From positions 1 through 64,000 of the forward strand of contig NZ_FQLR01000002.1 in assembly GCF_900119895.1 (NCBI RefSeq): DNA of 64,000 bases, read 5' to 3'. This document shows positions 44,251 through 51,716 of the stretch, in pieces (position 1 is the stretch's first letter; every line of letters begins with the position of its first letter). Position numbers and translations under genes: made by a program. Under the pieces are notes generated by a model, which worked only from the letters and a program-made list of their open reading frames with translations, was not told the origin of the DNA and made no database searches. Origin of the DNA: Collinsella phocaeensis. GTDB taxonomy: Bacteria > Actinomycetota > Coriobacteriia > Coriobacteriales > Coriobacteriaceae.

Positions 44251-44284
44251 CGGCACCGGGCCTCGCGATCCTGGTGCCGTTTTT
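44251..44284 (+). terminator. Toxin A mRNA terminator
   Basis: CGGCACC...GGTGCCG stem with inner GG/CC pairs, followed by TTTTT, 170 bp past the toxin stop and beyond the antisense start, so both RNAs overlap. Between here and 44541 there is no gene; CCGTTGC-N5-GCAACGG at 44466-44484 may be an operator of the XRE gene. Confidence 0.8.
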
Positions 44285-44541
44285 CAGCGATACCATCATT
44301 ATGAGACAAGCGCCGAAGAAACCGCAGGGCTCATCTTTGCTCACTCGCAATGATGACAAAACGGGCTCCAAATCGAAAACGCCTACCCTTTCCTGCTTTC
44401 GCAAGCTGTGCCCTCATCAGCGCACGCCCTCAAGCAATCGCGCTGCTACGGCCCGCTGTTACATCCCGTTGCTTGCGGCAACGGACCATCTGCGGACAGC
44501 ATTGCGGTAACGTAGGAACCGGACGAGAGAAAGGGCTCCTT

Positions 44542-45051
44542 ATGCTAAACGAGAACATCCGCGAACTCAGGAAATCGAAAGGCCTGTCCCAAGAGGAGCT
44601 CGCACTCAAGCTGAACGTGGTGAGGCAGACGGTCTCGAAGTGGGAACGCGGGCTCTCGGTGCCCGACGCTGAGATGCTCGTCGCCATCGGAGAGGTACTC
44701 GACACCCCGGTGAGCACGCCGATGGGCGAGACCGTACCCGCATCCGAACCCGAGGGCCTGCAAGCGCTCTCCGAAAAGCTCGAAGTGCTGAACGACCAGT
44801 TCGCACGAGCACAGGAATCCAAGCGCCGTGCGCTGCACGCCCTTTGCATCGCAATCGCCGCCATCACGGCACTTGTCCTTATCGCACTGGCGGCGATCGG
44901 CGGCTCGTATCTCGAATGTGATTTCTCCAATCCGGAATACGCGGTGGCAGGAACGATGCTCCATGGATTCGAATGGGTCTTTGTGCGGATCGCACCCGTC
45001 GTCCTGCTCGTCGCCATCGTAGGGGCTGGCGCCACGAGAAGGAAGGCATAG
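44542..45051 (+). CDS. XRE-family regulator with membrane tail, copy A
   Basis: 169 residues: helix-turn-helix (IRELRKSKGLSQEELALKLN, VVRQTVSKWERGLSVPDAEM), a short coiled segment, then two membrane helices (about 100-122 and 140-163). The same gene recurs at 49477-49986 with about 85-90% identity. It follows the type I locus in both copies, so the two units moved together. ATG start with AAAGGGCTCC upstream. Confidence 0.87.
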   Translation: MLNENIRELRKSKGLSQEELALKLNVVRQTVSKWERGLSVPDAEMLVAIGEVLDTPVSTPMGETVPASEPEGLQALSEKLEVLNDQFARAQESKRRALHALCIAIAAITALVLIALAAIGGSYLECDFSNPEYAVAGTMLHGFEWVFVRIAPVVLLVAIVGAGATRRKA

Positions 45052-45183
45052 CACGAGCATTGAGCCGCGCCTCCTTCCAAGCAACAGCCCGTTGCTCGAC
45101 CAGCGCGCCGCATCGCAGGATAATCGCAGGCAAGCGGCGGGATCAAACCCCGCCGTCTACGCCCCAATCAAAGGAGACCCGCC

Positions 45184-45633
45184 ATGATCCTGCTCAAAGA
45201 CGCCCTGGTTCAAGCCCGCCGCGAACGCGGCCTCACCCAAGAGGAACTCGCCGCACGCCTCTACATCACGCGCCAGGCGGTCAGCCGTTGGGAGACCGGA
45301 GCGACCGAGCCCGGCATCGACATGATCAAGCTCATCGCGCACGAGCTCGACGTCCCCGTGACGCGCCTGCTCGACATACCCGAGCACTACTGCCAAAGCT
45401 GCGGCATGATGTTCACCGGGCCCGACCAGCACGGACACGAGGCGGACGGCACCGAGACCGACGATTTCTGCCGCTGGTGCTACGACGAAGGCGCGTACAC
45501 CTACGAGACCACCATGGAGGAGATGATCGAGGACTGCGCACCGCGCATGGCCCAGAACATGGACTGGTCCGTGGACGAGTGTGCTTCGCTATTGGGGGCG
45601 ATCTTGCCCAATCTGCGCAGATGGAGCAAATAG
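45184..45633 (+). CDS. XRE regulator with putative zinc-ribbon domain
   Basis: 149 residues: N-terminal helix-turn-helix (ALVQARRERGLTQEELAARL, TRQAVSRWETGATEP) and a C-terminal putative zinc ribbon with YCQSCGMMF and FCRWCYDEGAYTYE, four cysteines as C-x2-C...C-x2-C. The zinc-ribbon part alone is common in small proteins of unknown role. AGGAGACC precedes the ATG. A broken copy remains at 50041-50293. Confidence 0.87.
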   Translation: MILLKDALVQARRERGLTQEELAARLYITRQAVSRWETGATEPGIDMIKLIAHELDVPVTRLLDIPEHYCQSCGMMFTGPDQHGHEADGTETDDFCRWCYDEGAYTYETTMEEMIEDCAPRMAQNMDWSVDECASLLGAILPNLRRWSK

Positions 45634-45700
45634 AGCAACGCCGAAACTCTACCAATAATGCCGCACCTAGGCGCTGATGCAAGCATCACCTTGAAATCAT

Positions 45701-47074
45701 TTAGGACGAAATTCTCCTTGCAATAGGAATCGACACCGCAAGGCCCACCGCTGCAGACACAAGCACGGCACAAAACACCCAAGTGGTACCGGCAGGGGAT
45801 GCAGCGGGGGCAAGCATTCCGCATACAGCAGTGGATACGGTTCCGCCAAATCCCCTAAAGAACATCGCCGAGGACGTTGCCCTGCCGGCGTCGCGAGCGT
45901 CCGCCCCCGTCTGCGCCGATAGATTGGAAACCGGCATACCCACGCCGACGCCCAATCCAAGCGCCGCCGCGAGCAATGTAACCAGAGGTGCGGTCAGGCT
46001 TTGCCCCCTAACAATAAACGCTGCAGCCGCAGTTAAGATCACGAACGAAGATGTCACCGCAAGCGCACGAAGCCTGCCATTCTTCCTGAACAGGGCACCC
46101 GACACATTACTTCCAAGCATGAGGGCAAGCGTCATGGGAATGAGCGCCGCACCCGATGAGGCGGCGGCGATACCCATCGATTCCTGCAAAAGCCTCGGCA
46201 GATACGTCACGCCCGCCATGAGCGCAAACTGCACGCAGAAGCCCGAGATGAATCCTGCGACGACCCTAGGGCGGCCGAACAGTCCCATGGGAATCACGGG
46301 AGCACTCGCAGCAGCCTCAATCCTGTACAGGACAAACGTAAGGATAACAAATAGCACTATAAGAGCGGCTGCCTGGGGCGACGCCAAGGGGAACGCGTCA
46401 CCCGCCAAACTGAACACGGCAACGAGGCTCAATACGCTCAACGATGCTAGCACGCTTCCCGCCACATCGAATTGCGCCGAACGGTGCCCATCGCCCCTAC
46501 CCGGCAGGCTCCCCGACGATAGCGCAAACGCGACAATCGCGATCGGAACGTTCACAACGAATATGACATGCCAGGACAGCCCTTGGGCAACGGCCCCTCC
46601 AATCACGGGTCCTATTACGCTCGCCACACCGTACATGGCGGACGCCGCCCCAAGATAGGGACCTCTATCGCGCGGTGGCAGCATCACGGCGGCGGCTATG
46701 AAGACGCCGGCTTCCAGCAAGCCGCCGCCAATTCCCTGAAGCAAACGAAGCGCAGCTAGCACCTCGATGGTAGGCGCCGCGGCACACAGCGCAGACGCTG
46801 CGGCAAAGAGAGTCAGGCCGAACGCATACGTTCGCTTCAAACCGAAATGAAACGCAAGGCCGCCGCATAGGAGTGTGGACACAGTGCTTGAAGCAAGATA
46901 TGCAGTCATAGGCCAGGCATAATGCGCGGCCCCGCCCAAGGCGGCCGAAATCGTTGGCAGCGCCGTTGCCACCACGGTGGAATCAAGCGCAGCGATAAAC
47001 AACGCGAGCATGAGTCCGGCCGTCATCAGCCCGCTAACAGGTTGACGAGCTCCACTGGTGCAGGGTTCTTTCAT
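45701..47074 (-). CDS. DHA2-type MFS multidrug exporter (14 helices)
   Basis: 457 residues with about fourteen membrane helices and the DHA2 signature in helix 1 (LFIAALDSTVVATALPTI) plus motif C (GPVIGGAVAQGLSWHVIF). Such pumps expel drugs, dyes or biocides with protons. GGAGG lies 8 nt before the ATG of MKEPCTSGA. It follows the AraC-type regulator by 74 bp on the same strand, presumably one operon. Confidence 0.92.
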   Translation of the reverse strand: MKEPCTSGARQPVSGLMTAGLMLALFIAALDSTVVATALPTISAALGGAAHYAWPMTAYLASSTVSTLLCGGLAFHFGLKRTYAFGLTLFAAASALCAAAPTIEVLAALRLLQGIGGGLLEAGVFIAAAVMLPPRDRGPYLGAASAMYGVASVIGPVIGGAVAQGLSWHVIFVVNVPIAIVAFALSSGSLPGRGDGHRSAQFDVAGSVLASLSVLSLVAVFSLAGDAFPLASPQAAALIVLFVILTFVLYRIEAAASAPVIPMGLFGRPRVVAGFISGFCVQFALMAGVTYLPRLLQESMGIAAASSGAALIPMTLALMLGSNVSGALFRKNGRLRALAVTSSFVILTAAAAFIVRGQSLTAPLVTLLAAALGLGVGVGMPVSNLSAQTGADARDAGRATSSAMFFRGFGGTVSTAVCGMLAPAASPAGTTWVFCAVLVSAAVGLAVSIPIARRISS

Positions 47075-47148
47075 GTTGTATTCCTCCTTCTCCTCGTCCT
47101 CATGGACGAACCATGCGGCAAACCCGCAGCGGACAGAAGGAAGGATGG

Positions 47149-48039
47149 TCATGCACCGAACCGCTTCGAGATGGGCATCCATATCTCGCTGCGATATGAC
47201 GCGGACGAGAAATCTCCTTGCGGATACACCTCGATGCTCACGTCTCCCGATAGCTTGTATCCTGACGAGGGCAACCACTCGGAGTAGATCCTGCGATAGC
47301 ACTCCGCCGTCGCCGTGTCGCAAGGGCCCATACAATCGAACACGGCCCAAAGACCGGATGGAACATGCATCTCATCCGCCCATACCGGCGCCTCACGTGA
47401 CGACGCGACGGCTATCTGGTAGCTTTGGCCATCGTCGTCCTTGCACACGTTGACGCCGAGGATTCCTTGAGGCCCCGACCCATCCGCCAGCGCGACAAGC
47501 CGTTCGATAACCCCATCTTGCGAAGCTCTCTTCCAAAGATTGCTCAAGCTCTCTCTGCCTGAAGAGGACATTTGAACCAGCGGCTTACCTTGAGCAGTTC
47601 CGCAGGATGCGGATATTCCCACGAGGTGCATCCCCTGCTGGGTCACAACCCTCCACGGCAAGGGCTCCGCACCCGTAACGGTAAGGGCGAACGTGCATCG
47701 CGGGAAGACGAGAAGAGGGGCGCCGAGGCACCTCGCCTCACTGGGAGACATGCCTAAGACCTCTTGAAATGCTCGATTGAACGCCGTTGGCGAAGAGTAG
47801 CCATACCGCACTGCCACATCGAGCACGCGCTCGCCCCTTGACAGATCGAGCGCGGCGCACGACAAACGACGTTTGCGCACGTACTCCGCCAGTCCCATCC
47901 CCGCGAGATAAGAAAAGATCCTTCGGAACTGACCTTCGGTACAAGACGCAAAAGACGCCGCGCGCGCAATATCGACATCGCCATCAAGATGCTCCTCTAT
48001 GTAGTCCACAGAGGCATTCAACCCTTCTATCCAGCCCAT
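47149..48039 (-). CDS. AraC-family regulator with GyrI-like effector domain
   Basis: 296 residues: two helix-turn-helices of AraC type (DVDIARAASFASCTEGQFRR; VLDVAVRYGYSSPTAFNRAF) in residues 1-105, then a GyrI-like small-molecule-binding domain, as in Rob and BmrR relatives. This architecture senses drugs or dyes and activates exporters. Start MGWIEGLNA with AAGGATGG upstream. The neighbouring DHA2 exporter is the probable target. Confidence 0.9.
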   Translation of the reverse strand: MGWIEGLNASVDYIEEHLDGDVDIARAASFASCTEGQFRRIFSYLAGMGLAEYVRKRRLSCAALDLSRGERVLDVAVRYGYSSPTAFNRAFQEVLGMSPSEARCLGAPLLVFPRCTFALTVTGAEPLPWRVVTQQGMHLVGISASCGTAQGKPLVQMSSSGRESLSNLWKRASQDGVIERLVALADGSGPQGILGVNVCKDDDGQSYQIAVASSREAPVWADEMHVPSGLWAVFDCMGPCDTATAECYRRIYSEWLPSSGYKLSGDVSIEVYPQGDFSSASYRSEIWMPISKRFGA

Positions 48040-48202
48040 AGGGTCACCATCCTTCCGAAAACAAGCATGAGGCAATGTGATTTTTCAATCCTCGCATTAA
48101 CAGAGCGAATTATGCGAGCTTACTCGAGAGTCCTGCCGGTGGCCCCACCTTCCACTCATCCAGGCAGACCAACCACGTCCCGCGGACGGAGACAGGGACC
48201 GT

Positions 48203-48634
48203 TTACTTCCCGCGGTGCCTGTGACGCCTCTTCTCGTGACGTTTTTCCCATCGAACACGCGCCTCTTCCCTTCCGCGCGCTGCACACTCGGATCGAGACT
48301 CCTCCTTCGAGCGCTCTCGCTCGCGAGCGAGCGCAAGTTGCGAAGCAGTCGATGGTCCATGCTGGCGCATCGCCTTCGCCGCCTCGCGGGCACGACGCTT
48401 GGGGTTGCCGGGCAGCCGCCCGACACGTGGTCCAACAGGCTCCGCCTCCGCGCTCAGACGCAGGCTCGACCAATGCCCAATCACCCACGTATAGACCTCT
48501 TCATTCGACGGCTCGGCGCCAAACACCATGCGCGCAACGCTCAGCATGCCGTCTTCGACATGCTCGACCACGCCCACCCAAAACTGACCGTCATGGTAGA
48601 CCGTCAGAGTCGATGAGACTTCCCTCTTCCGCAT
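48203..48634 (-). CDS. YjdF-family protein (DUF2992)
   Basis: 143 residues: TLTVYHDGQFWVGVVEHVED followed by ARMVFGAEPSNEEVYTWVI is the YjdF signature; the C-terminal half is a very basic Arg/Glu-rich helix suggesting RNA binding. In Firmicutes yjdF is preceded by the yjdF-motif RNA, which binds azaaromatic compounds. AAGGAGG lies 8 nt before the ATG and can be masked by CCTCCTT in the leader. It lies next to a drug-exporter operon, fitting a role in handling toxic aromatics. Confidence 0.87.
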   Translation of the reverse strand: MRKREVSSTLTVYHDGQFWVGVVEHVEDGMLSVARMVFGAEPSNEEVYTWVIGHWSSLRLSAEAEPVGPRVGRLPGNPKRRAREAAKAMRQHGPSTASQLALARERERSKEESRSECAARGREEARVRWEKRHEKRRHRHRGK

Positions 48635-48770
48635 AGCCGCGACCTCCTTCTATGTAGGGCTACGCGAAGAAGGGACAACCAAGGAGGCAGGTTACTGGCA
48701 GGCGGGTGCCCGCGGCCCGACTACCCGACGGGCGCTGTGTTTTTATCTTCGATGGATATTATTGTAACTC
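48635..48770 (-). promoter_or_regulatory. Structured leader of the YjdF-family gene, candidate riboswitch
   Basis: About 130 nt lie between an AT-rich promoter-like stretch (TTACAATAATAT) and the start codon. GC-rich paired segments (GGGCACCCGCCTGCC) come first. CCTCCTT (about 48680-48686) is complementary to the Shine-Dalgarno AAGGAGG, and a second partner CCTTCTT lies closer. This is the layout of a translational riboswitch. I could not check it against the yjdF-motif consensus. Confidence 0.5.
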
Positions 48771-48870
48771 CGCGGTGACCTTGATTCCCCTGAAAACAAC
48801 GGGCCACGCGCTCTGCTTTGTTACCGGACGATAATGACGGTGCTTCTGACAGGACCTTAGCAGCATACTA

Positions 48871-48899
48871 GAACATGTGTTCGTATAGTGTGCTACACT
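48871..48899 (+). promoter_or_regulatory. LexA-type box and promoter of type I locus B
   Basis: GAACATGTGTTC (48871-48882), a GAAC-N4-GTTC box, occupies the -35 position; TGCTACACT supplies an extended -10 (48894-48899) at 17-bp spacing, exactly as in locus A. Confidence 0.8.
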
Positions 48900-48959
48900 G
48901 GAACAAGCGACATGGGCGGTGCCCTCCGAGTCCTTGCAGGGGGGGTTAGGAGGGTTCCC

Positions 48960-49040
48960 ATGGCGAAGTTCACCGCGTTGCTGCTTGCAGCTGCCGTGCT
49001 CGTTCTATCGATCGCGCTTCTTTATCTTGCCGTTTTCTAA
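48960..49040 (+). CDS. Hydrophobic 26-residue peptide B, probable type I toxin
   Basis: Second copy of the peptide at 43999. Same length, 17-18 of 26 residues identical, changes nearly all conservative and hydrophobic (V/I/L/F/A), which points to selection for a membrane peptide rather than chance. ATG start; GGAGGG at the same distance and the same upstream CCCTCC that can mask it. Confidence 0.72.
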   Translation: MAKFTALLLAAAVLVLSIALLYLAVF

Positions 49041-49065
49041 CGGCCAAGGGGTGAAACTCGCCAGT

Positions 49066-49154
49066 TAAGGGAACAGCCGCCCTGGCAGGAGCGGCTGTTC
49101 GTGCGGGTTTTACCCCACCTACTTCTCTCCAGGAGGGCGTACGCCTCCCTAGTC
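49066..49154 (-). ncRNA. Predicted antisense RNA of type I locus B
   Basis: -10 TATACT at 49166-49161 (minus), a GGAGGCGTACGCC hairpin, then ACAGCCGC/GCGGCTGT with TTCCCTT as end. The layout matches locus A although unpaired positions differ. Confidence 0.55.
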
Positions 49155-49210
49155 GCTACCAGTATACCCGCTTTTCCGGCGCCCCTGCACGCCGCCCGCG
49201 GGTTTCTGGG

Positions 49211-49244
49211 CGGTGCCGGGCTTCGCGAGCTCGGCACCGTTTTT
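49211..49244 (+). terminator. Toxin B mRNA terminator
   Basis: CGGTGCCG and CGGCACCG pair, followed by TTTTT, at the same offset as in locus A with compensating changes (CGGCACC/GGTGCCG there). From here to 49476 no gene is seen; CCCGTTG-N7-CAACGGG lies at 49400-49420. Confidence 0.8.
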
Positions 49245-49476
49245 GCCGCGCCGCCGTCAAAGCGGGTCAATCAATCTAAATAACGAAGAACCTAGCCCTG
49301 GTTTCGAAAACTGAGCGCAAGGGCAATCGACCATCTTCATATCGGGTCTCAGCAGCTTGCATCCCATGTGAACTCAAACAGTCCTCATCAATGTTGCAAC
49401 CCGTTGCTCGCGACAACGGGCCATCTGCGGACAGCATTGCGGTAACGTAGGAATCGGGCATGAGAAGGGACACGTT

Positions 49477-49986
49477 ATCCTGAACGAAAACATCCAGTTC
49501 CTCAGGAAATCGAAAGGCCTGTCCCAAGAGGAGCTCACGCTCAAGCTGAACATGGTGAGGCAGACGGTTTCCAAATGGGATCGCGGCCTCTCCGTGCCCG
49601 ACGCTGAGATGCTCGTCGCCATCGGAGAGGTACTCGACACCCCGGTGAGCACACTGCCGGGCGAGACCGTACCCGCATCCGAGCCCGAGGGCCTGCAAGC
49701 GCTCTCCGAAAAGCTCGAGGTGCTGAACGACCAGTTCGCGCGAGCGCAGGAATCCAAGCGCCGTGCGCTGCACGCCCTTTGCATCGCAATTGCCGCCATC
49801 ACGGCCCCTGTCCTCATCGCACTGGCGACAATCGGGAGCTCGTATCTCGAATGGGATTTCTCCAATCCGGAATACGCGGTAGCCGCAACGTTGCTCCACG
49901 GGCTCGAATGGGTCTTTGTACGGATCACGCCCATCGTCCTGCTCGTCACCATCGCAGGGACTCTCGGCACGAGAAGGAAGGCATAG
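49477..49986 (+). CDS. XRE-family regulator with membrane tail, copy B, start codon ATC
   Basis: 169 codons aligned end to end with copy A (44542-45051), with the same helix-turn-helix and two membrane helices and no internal stop. The codon aligned with copy A's ATG is ATC, and the preceding GAAGGGA is kept. Either it initiates rarely at ATC or the following CTG, or the gene has been silenced by start loss. The next in-frame ATG (49552) lies inside the recognition helix and would ruin the domain. Confidence 0.65.
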   Translation: MLNENIQFLRKSKGLSQEELTLKLNMVRQTVSKWDRGLSVPDAEMLVAIGEVLDTPVSTLPGETVPASEPEGLQALSEKLEVLNDQFARAQESKRRALHALCIAIAAITAPVLIALATIGSSYLEWDFSNPEYAVAATLLHGLEWVFVRITPIVLLVTIAGTLGTRRKA

Positions 49987-50040
49987 CACGGGAATTGGAC
50001 CCCGCCTCCTTCCAAGCAGCAACCCTTTGCCCGATATGCC

Positions 50041-50293
50041 CGGGAACTACCGCCAAAACTGCGACATGATGTTCACGAGACCGGGCCAGCATGGACATGA
50101 GGCGGATGGAACCGAGACGGACGATTTCTGCCGCTGGTGCTACGACGAGGGCGCGTATACCTACGAGACCGTCATGGAAGAGATGATCGAGGAGGCTGCG
50201 CGTCACGCATGGACCAAAACATGTACTGGACTGCGGACGAGTCCGCTTTGTTTCTTGGCACCATCCTGCCAACGCTCCGCAGGTGGAACGAAA
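50041..50293 (+). pseudogene. Remnant of the XRE/zinc-ribbon gene, copy B
   Basis: Matches codons about 65-149 of the gene at 45184-45633 (CDMMFTRPGQHGHEADGTET, FCRWCYDEGAYTYE). The whole helix-turn-helix part is deleted, and a one-base insertion near 50195 shifts the rest into another frame (QNMYWTADESALFLGTILPT). It is dead. Confidence 0.85.
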
Positions 50294-50359
50294 GGGTTGA
50301 CGCATGGCGACATCCTTCCCACCCATTCCCGTCGGCATTTGTCATGGCCTACCACGATC

Positions 50360-50418
50360 ATTCTGCCAAGTTTTATTGTCGGTGATATCCTTTCGCTGAC
50401 AATAAAACTTGGCAGAAT
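50360..50418. repeat. Perfect 21-bp inverted repeat
   Basis: Arms 50360-50380 and 50398-50418 are fully complementary (ATTCTGCCAAG...CTTGGCAGAAT) around a 17-nt loop. It ends 10 bp upstream of the start codon of the next gene, so it spans that gene's promoter or leader. Confidence 0.9.
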
Positions 50419-50428
50419 TGAGGATGAC

Positions 50429-50743
50429 ATGGACAGAGATGAAATCCTTGCAAGAAATCGTATGGACAACCGACACCTTGATGAGCGGGATCACAGGCTA
50501 GCTGACGAGGCGAGCGCTTGGGGGGTGATAGCCTTAACGGCTGCCGTTGCCGTGATCTTTCTCATCCGATTGCTCACAAAGGGTGGGAATTCATACGACC
50601 TCGCCGCCATCCTGTTCGCATACCTCTCCGCAGGGAGCGCGTACAAATGGAGCAAAACAAGGTCGCGCTGGACGTTCTTGACATCCGCTCTATACACGGC
50701 CCTCGTCGTGACCTGGCTATGTGCCTACGCGTTGTTGGGCTGA
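50429..50743 (+). CDS. Small membrane protein, DUF6442-like
   Basis: 104 residues starting MDRDEILARNRMDNRHLDER, then three hydrophobic segments (about 34-52, 60-76, 84-103). The charged N-terminus followed by three helices resembles the DUF6442 proteins found beside small XRE regulators. It is followed 7 bp later by such a regulator. GAGG lies 5 nt before the ATG. Confidence 0.8.
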   Translation: MDRDEILARNRMDNRHLDERDHRLADEASAWGVIALTAAVAVIFLIRLLTKGGNSYDLAAILFAYLSAGSAYKWSKTRSRWTFLTSALYTALVVTWLCAYALLG

Positions 50744-50750
50744 TGCCACT

Positions 50751-50957
50751 GTGAAGGAATCGCTGACACTTAAAAACTCACTGCGAGAGGCTCGAAAGCA
50801 ACGTGGACTCTCGCAGACACAACTTGCCGAGTTGACGGGGGTATCCCTAAACACGATCAGCTCCATCGAAACGGGACAGTTCAATCCTACAGCCAAGCTT
50901 GCGCTCGTCCTCTGCATTGCGCTCGACAAGAAGTTTGAGGAACTGTTTTATTTCTAG
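50751..50957 (+). CDS. Small XRE-family regulator
   Basis: 68 residues, almost only a helix-turn-helix (LREARKQRGLSQTQLAELTG, VSLNTISSIETGQFNPTAKL, ending FEELFYF), the standard compact partner of DUF6442-type membrane proteins. GTG start assumed; the ribosome binding site for it is poor, and a start a few codons later after AAGGAA is possible. Confidence 0.82.
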   Translation: MKESLTLKNSLREARKQRGLSQTQLAELTGVSLNTISSIETGQFNPTAKLALVLCIALDKKFEELFYF

Positions 50958-51077
50958 GCGCCTGTGGAGCAGGTTATCCCCCCCGGCGCAAACGGCGATG
51001 TTTCCTGCGATGGAACCGAGCCGCTCACACCCCCTTTCACGCACCTCATTGACACGTTGCGAACATCTATAAAAGCA

Positions 51078-51383
51078 CTATACGAGTCGAGCGTAATCTT
51101 GCGACCGATGGAAGATGTGGGCGATGGTCACGTCGTCACCGCGCACCGTATAGAGAAACGTATATCTCATCACGGAGGCGGACCGGTATCCCCTTGCAGC
51201 AAGCTCAGGCAGATGGCATAGGCTGAATGCTTCGGGATGGTTCCGAACGCTTTCCACCTTGGCATCGAACTCCATCATGAAATGACGGGCAGCCTGAGGA
51301 CTCTTCACTACGTTGACAAGGTAGGAGACGATATCGCGGTACTCGCGCTGCGCCTCGCGAGCAATCGATAACCTATAGCCCAT
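51078..51383 (-). CDS. RelE/ParE-family toxin
   Basis: 101 residues beginning MGYRLSIAREAQREYRDIVSYL, with RSASVMRYTFLYTVRGDDVTIAHIFHRSQD at the C-terminus, the RelE/ParE fold pattern. Toxins of this class cut mRNA at the ribosome or block gyrase. The start overlaps the antitoxin gene by 11 bp, typical of type II pairs. Confidence 0.88.
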   Translation of the reverse strand: MGYRLSIAREAQREYRDIVSYLVNVVKSPQAARHFMMEFDAKVESVRNHPEAFSLCHLPELAARGYRSASVMRYTFLYTVRGDDVTIAHIFHRSQDYARLV

Positions 51384-51639
51384 ATTCTTCCCTGAGCTTC
51401 GACGCGAAGACGTCGTACTCATCCACCTCGCCGTTCTCGATTTCCTGCTCCGCGAGCAGAATCCGAGAAAACAGGCGCGCCTTCGCGACCTCATCGCGCT
51501 GAGCAGCCCACTCTTCTGCCGACAGACAATGAAATGCCTCGTAACCGTTACGCGTCACCGTAACATCACGCTCTCGACTGACAAGCGCGGTAAAAGCCGC
51601 GGTGTCCTTCATATCGCGAACCGGGACTGCGATAGCCAT
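51373..51639 (-). CDS. Phd/YefM-family antitoxin
   Basis: 88 residues, MAIAVPVRDMKDTAAFTALV then VTVTRNGYEAFHCLS, the Phd/YefM DNA-binding domain, followed by an acidic C-terminal tail that would neutralise the toxin. AAAGGGG precedes the ATG. The pair probably represses its own promoter. Confidence 0.88.
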   Translation of the reverse strand: MAIAVPVRDMKDTAAFTALVSRERDVTVTRNGYEAFHCLSAEEWAAQRDEVAKARLFSRILLAEQEIENGEVDEYDVFASKLREEYGL

Positions 51640-51716
51640 ATGCACCCCTTTCAACTTGTGGCCTAACTATACCACGTTCATCAATAGAAGCAGCAGCGGC
51701 CAACGGCGGTACCCAT

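Noticed and set aside
47590-48616. Plus-strand frames opposite the AraC and YjdF genes
   Set aside because: No ribosome binding sites or family motifs; both minus-strand genes are clearly recognisable.
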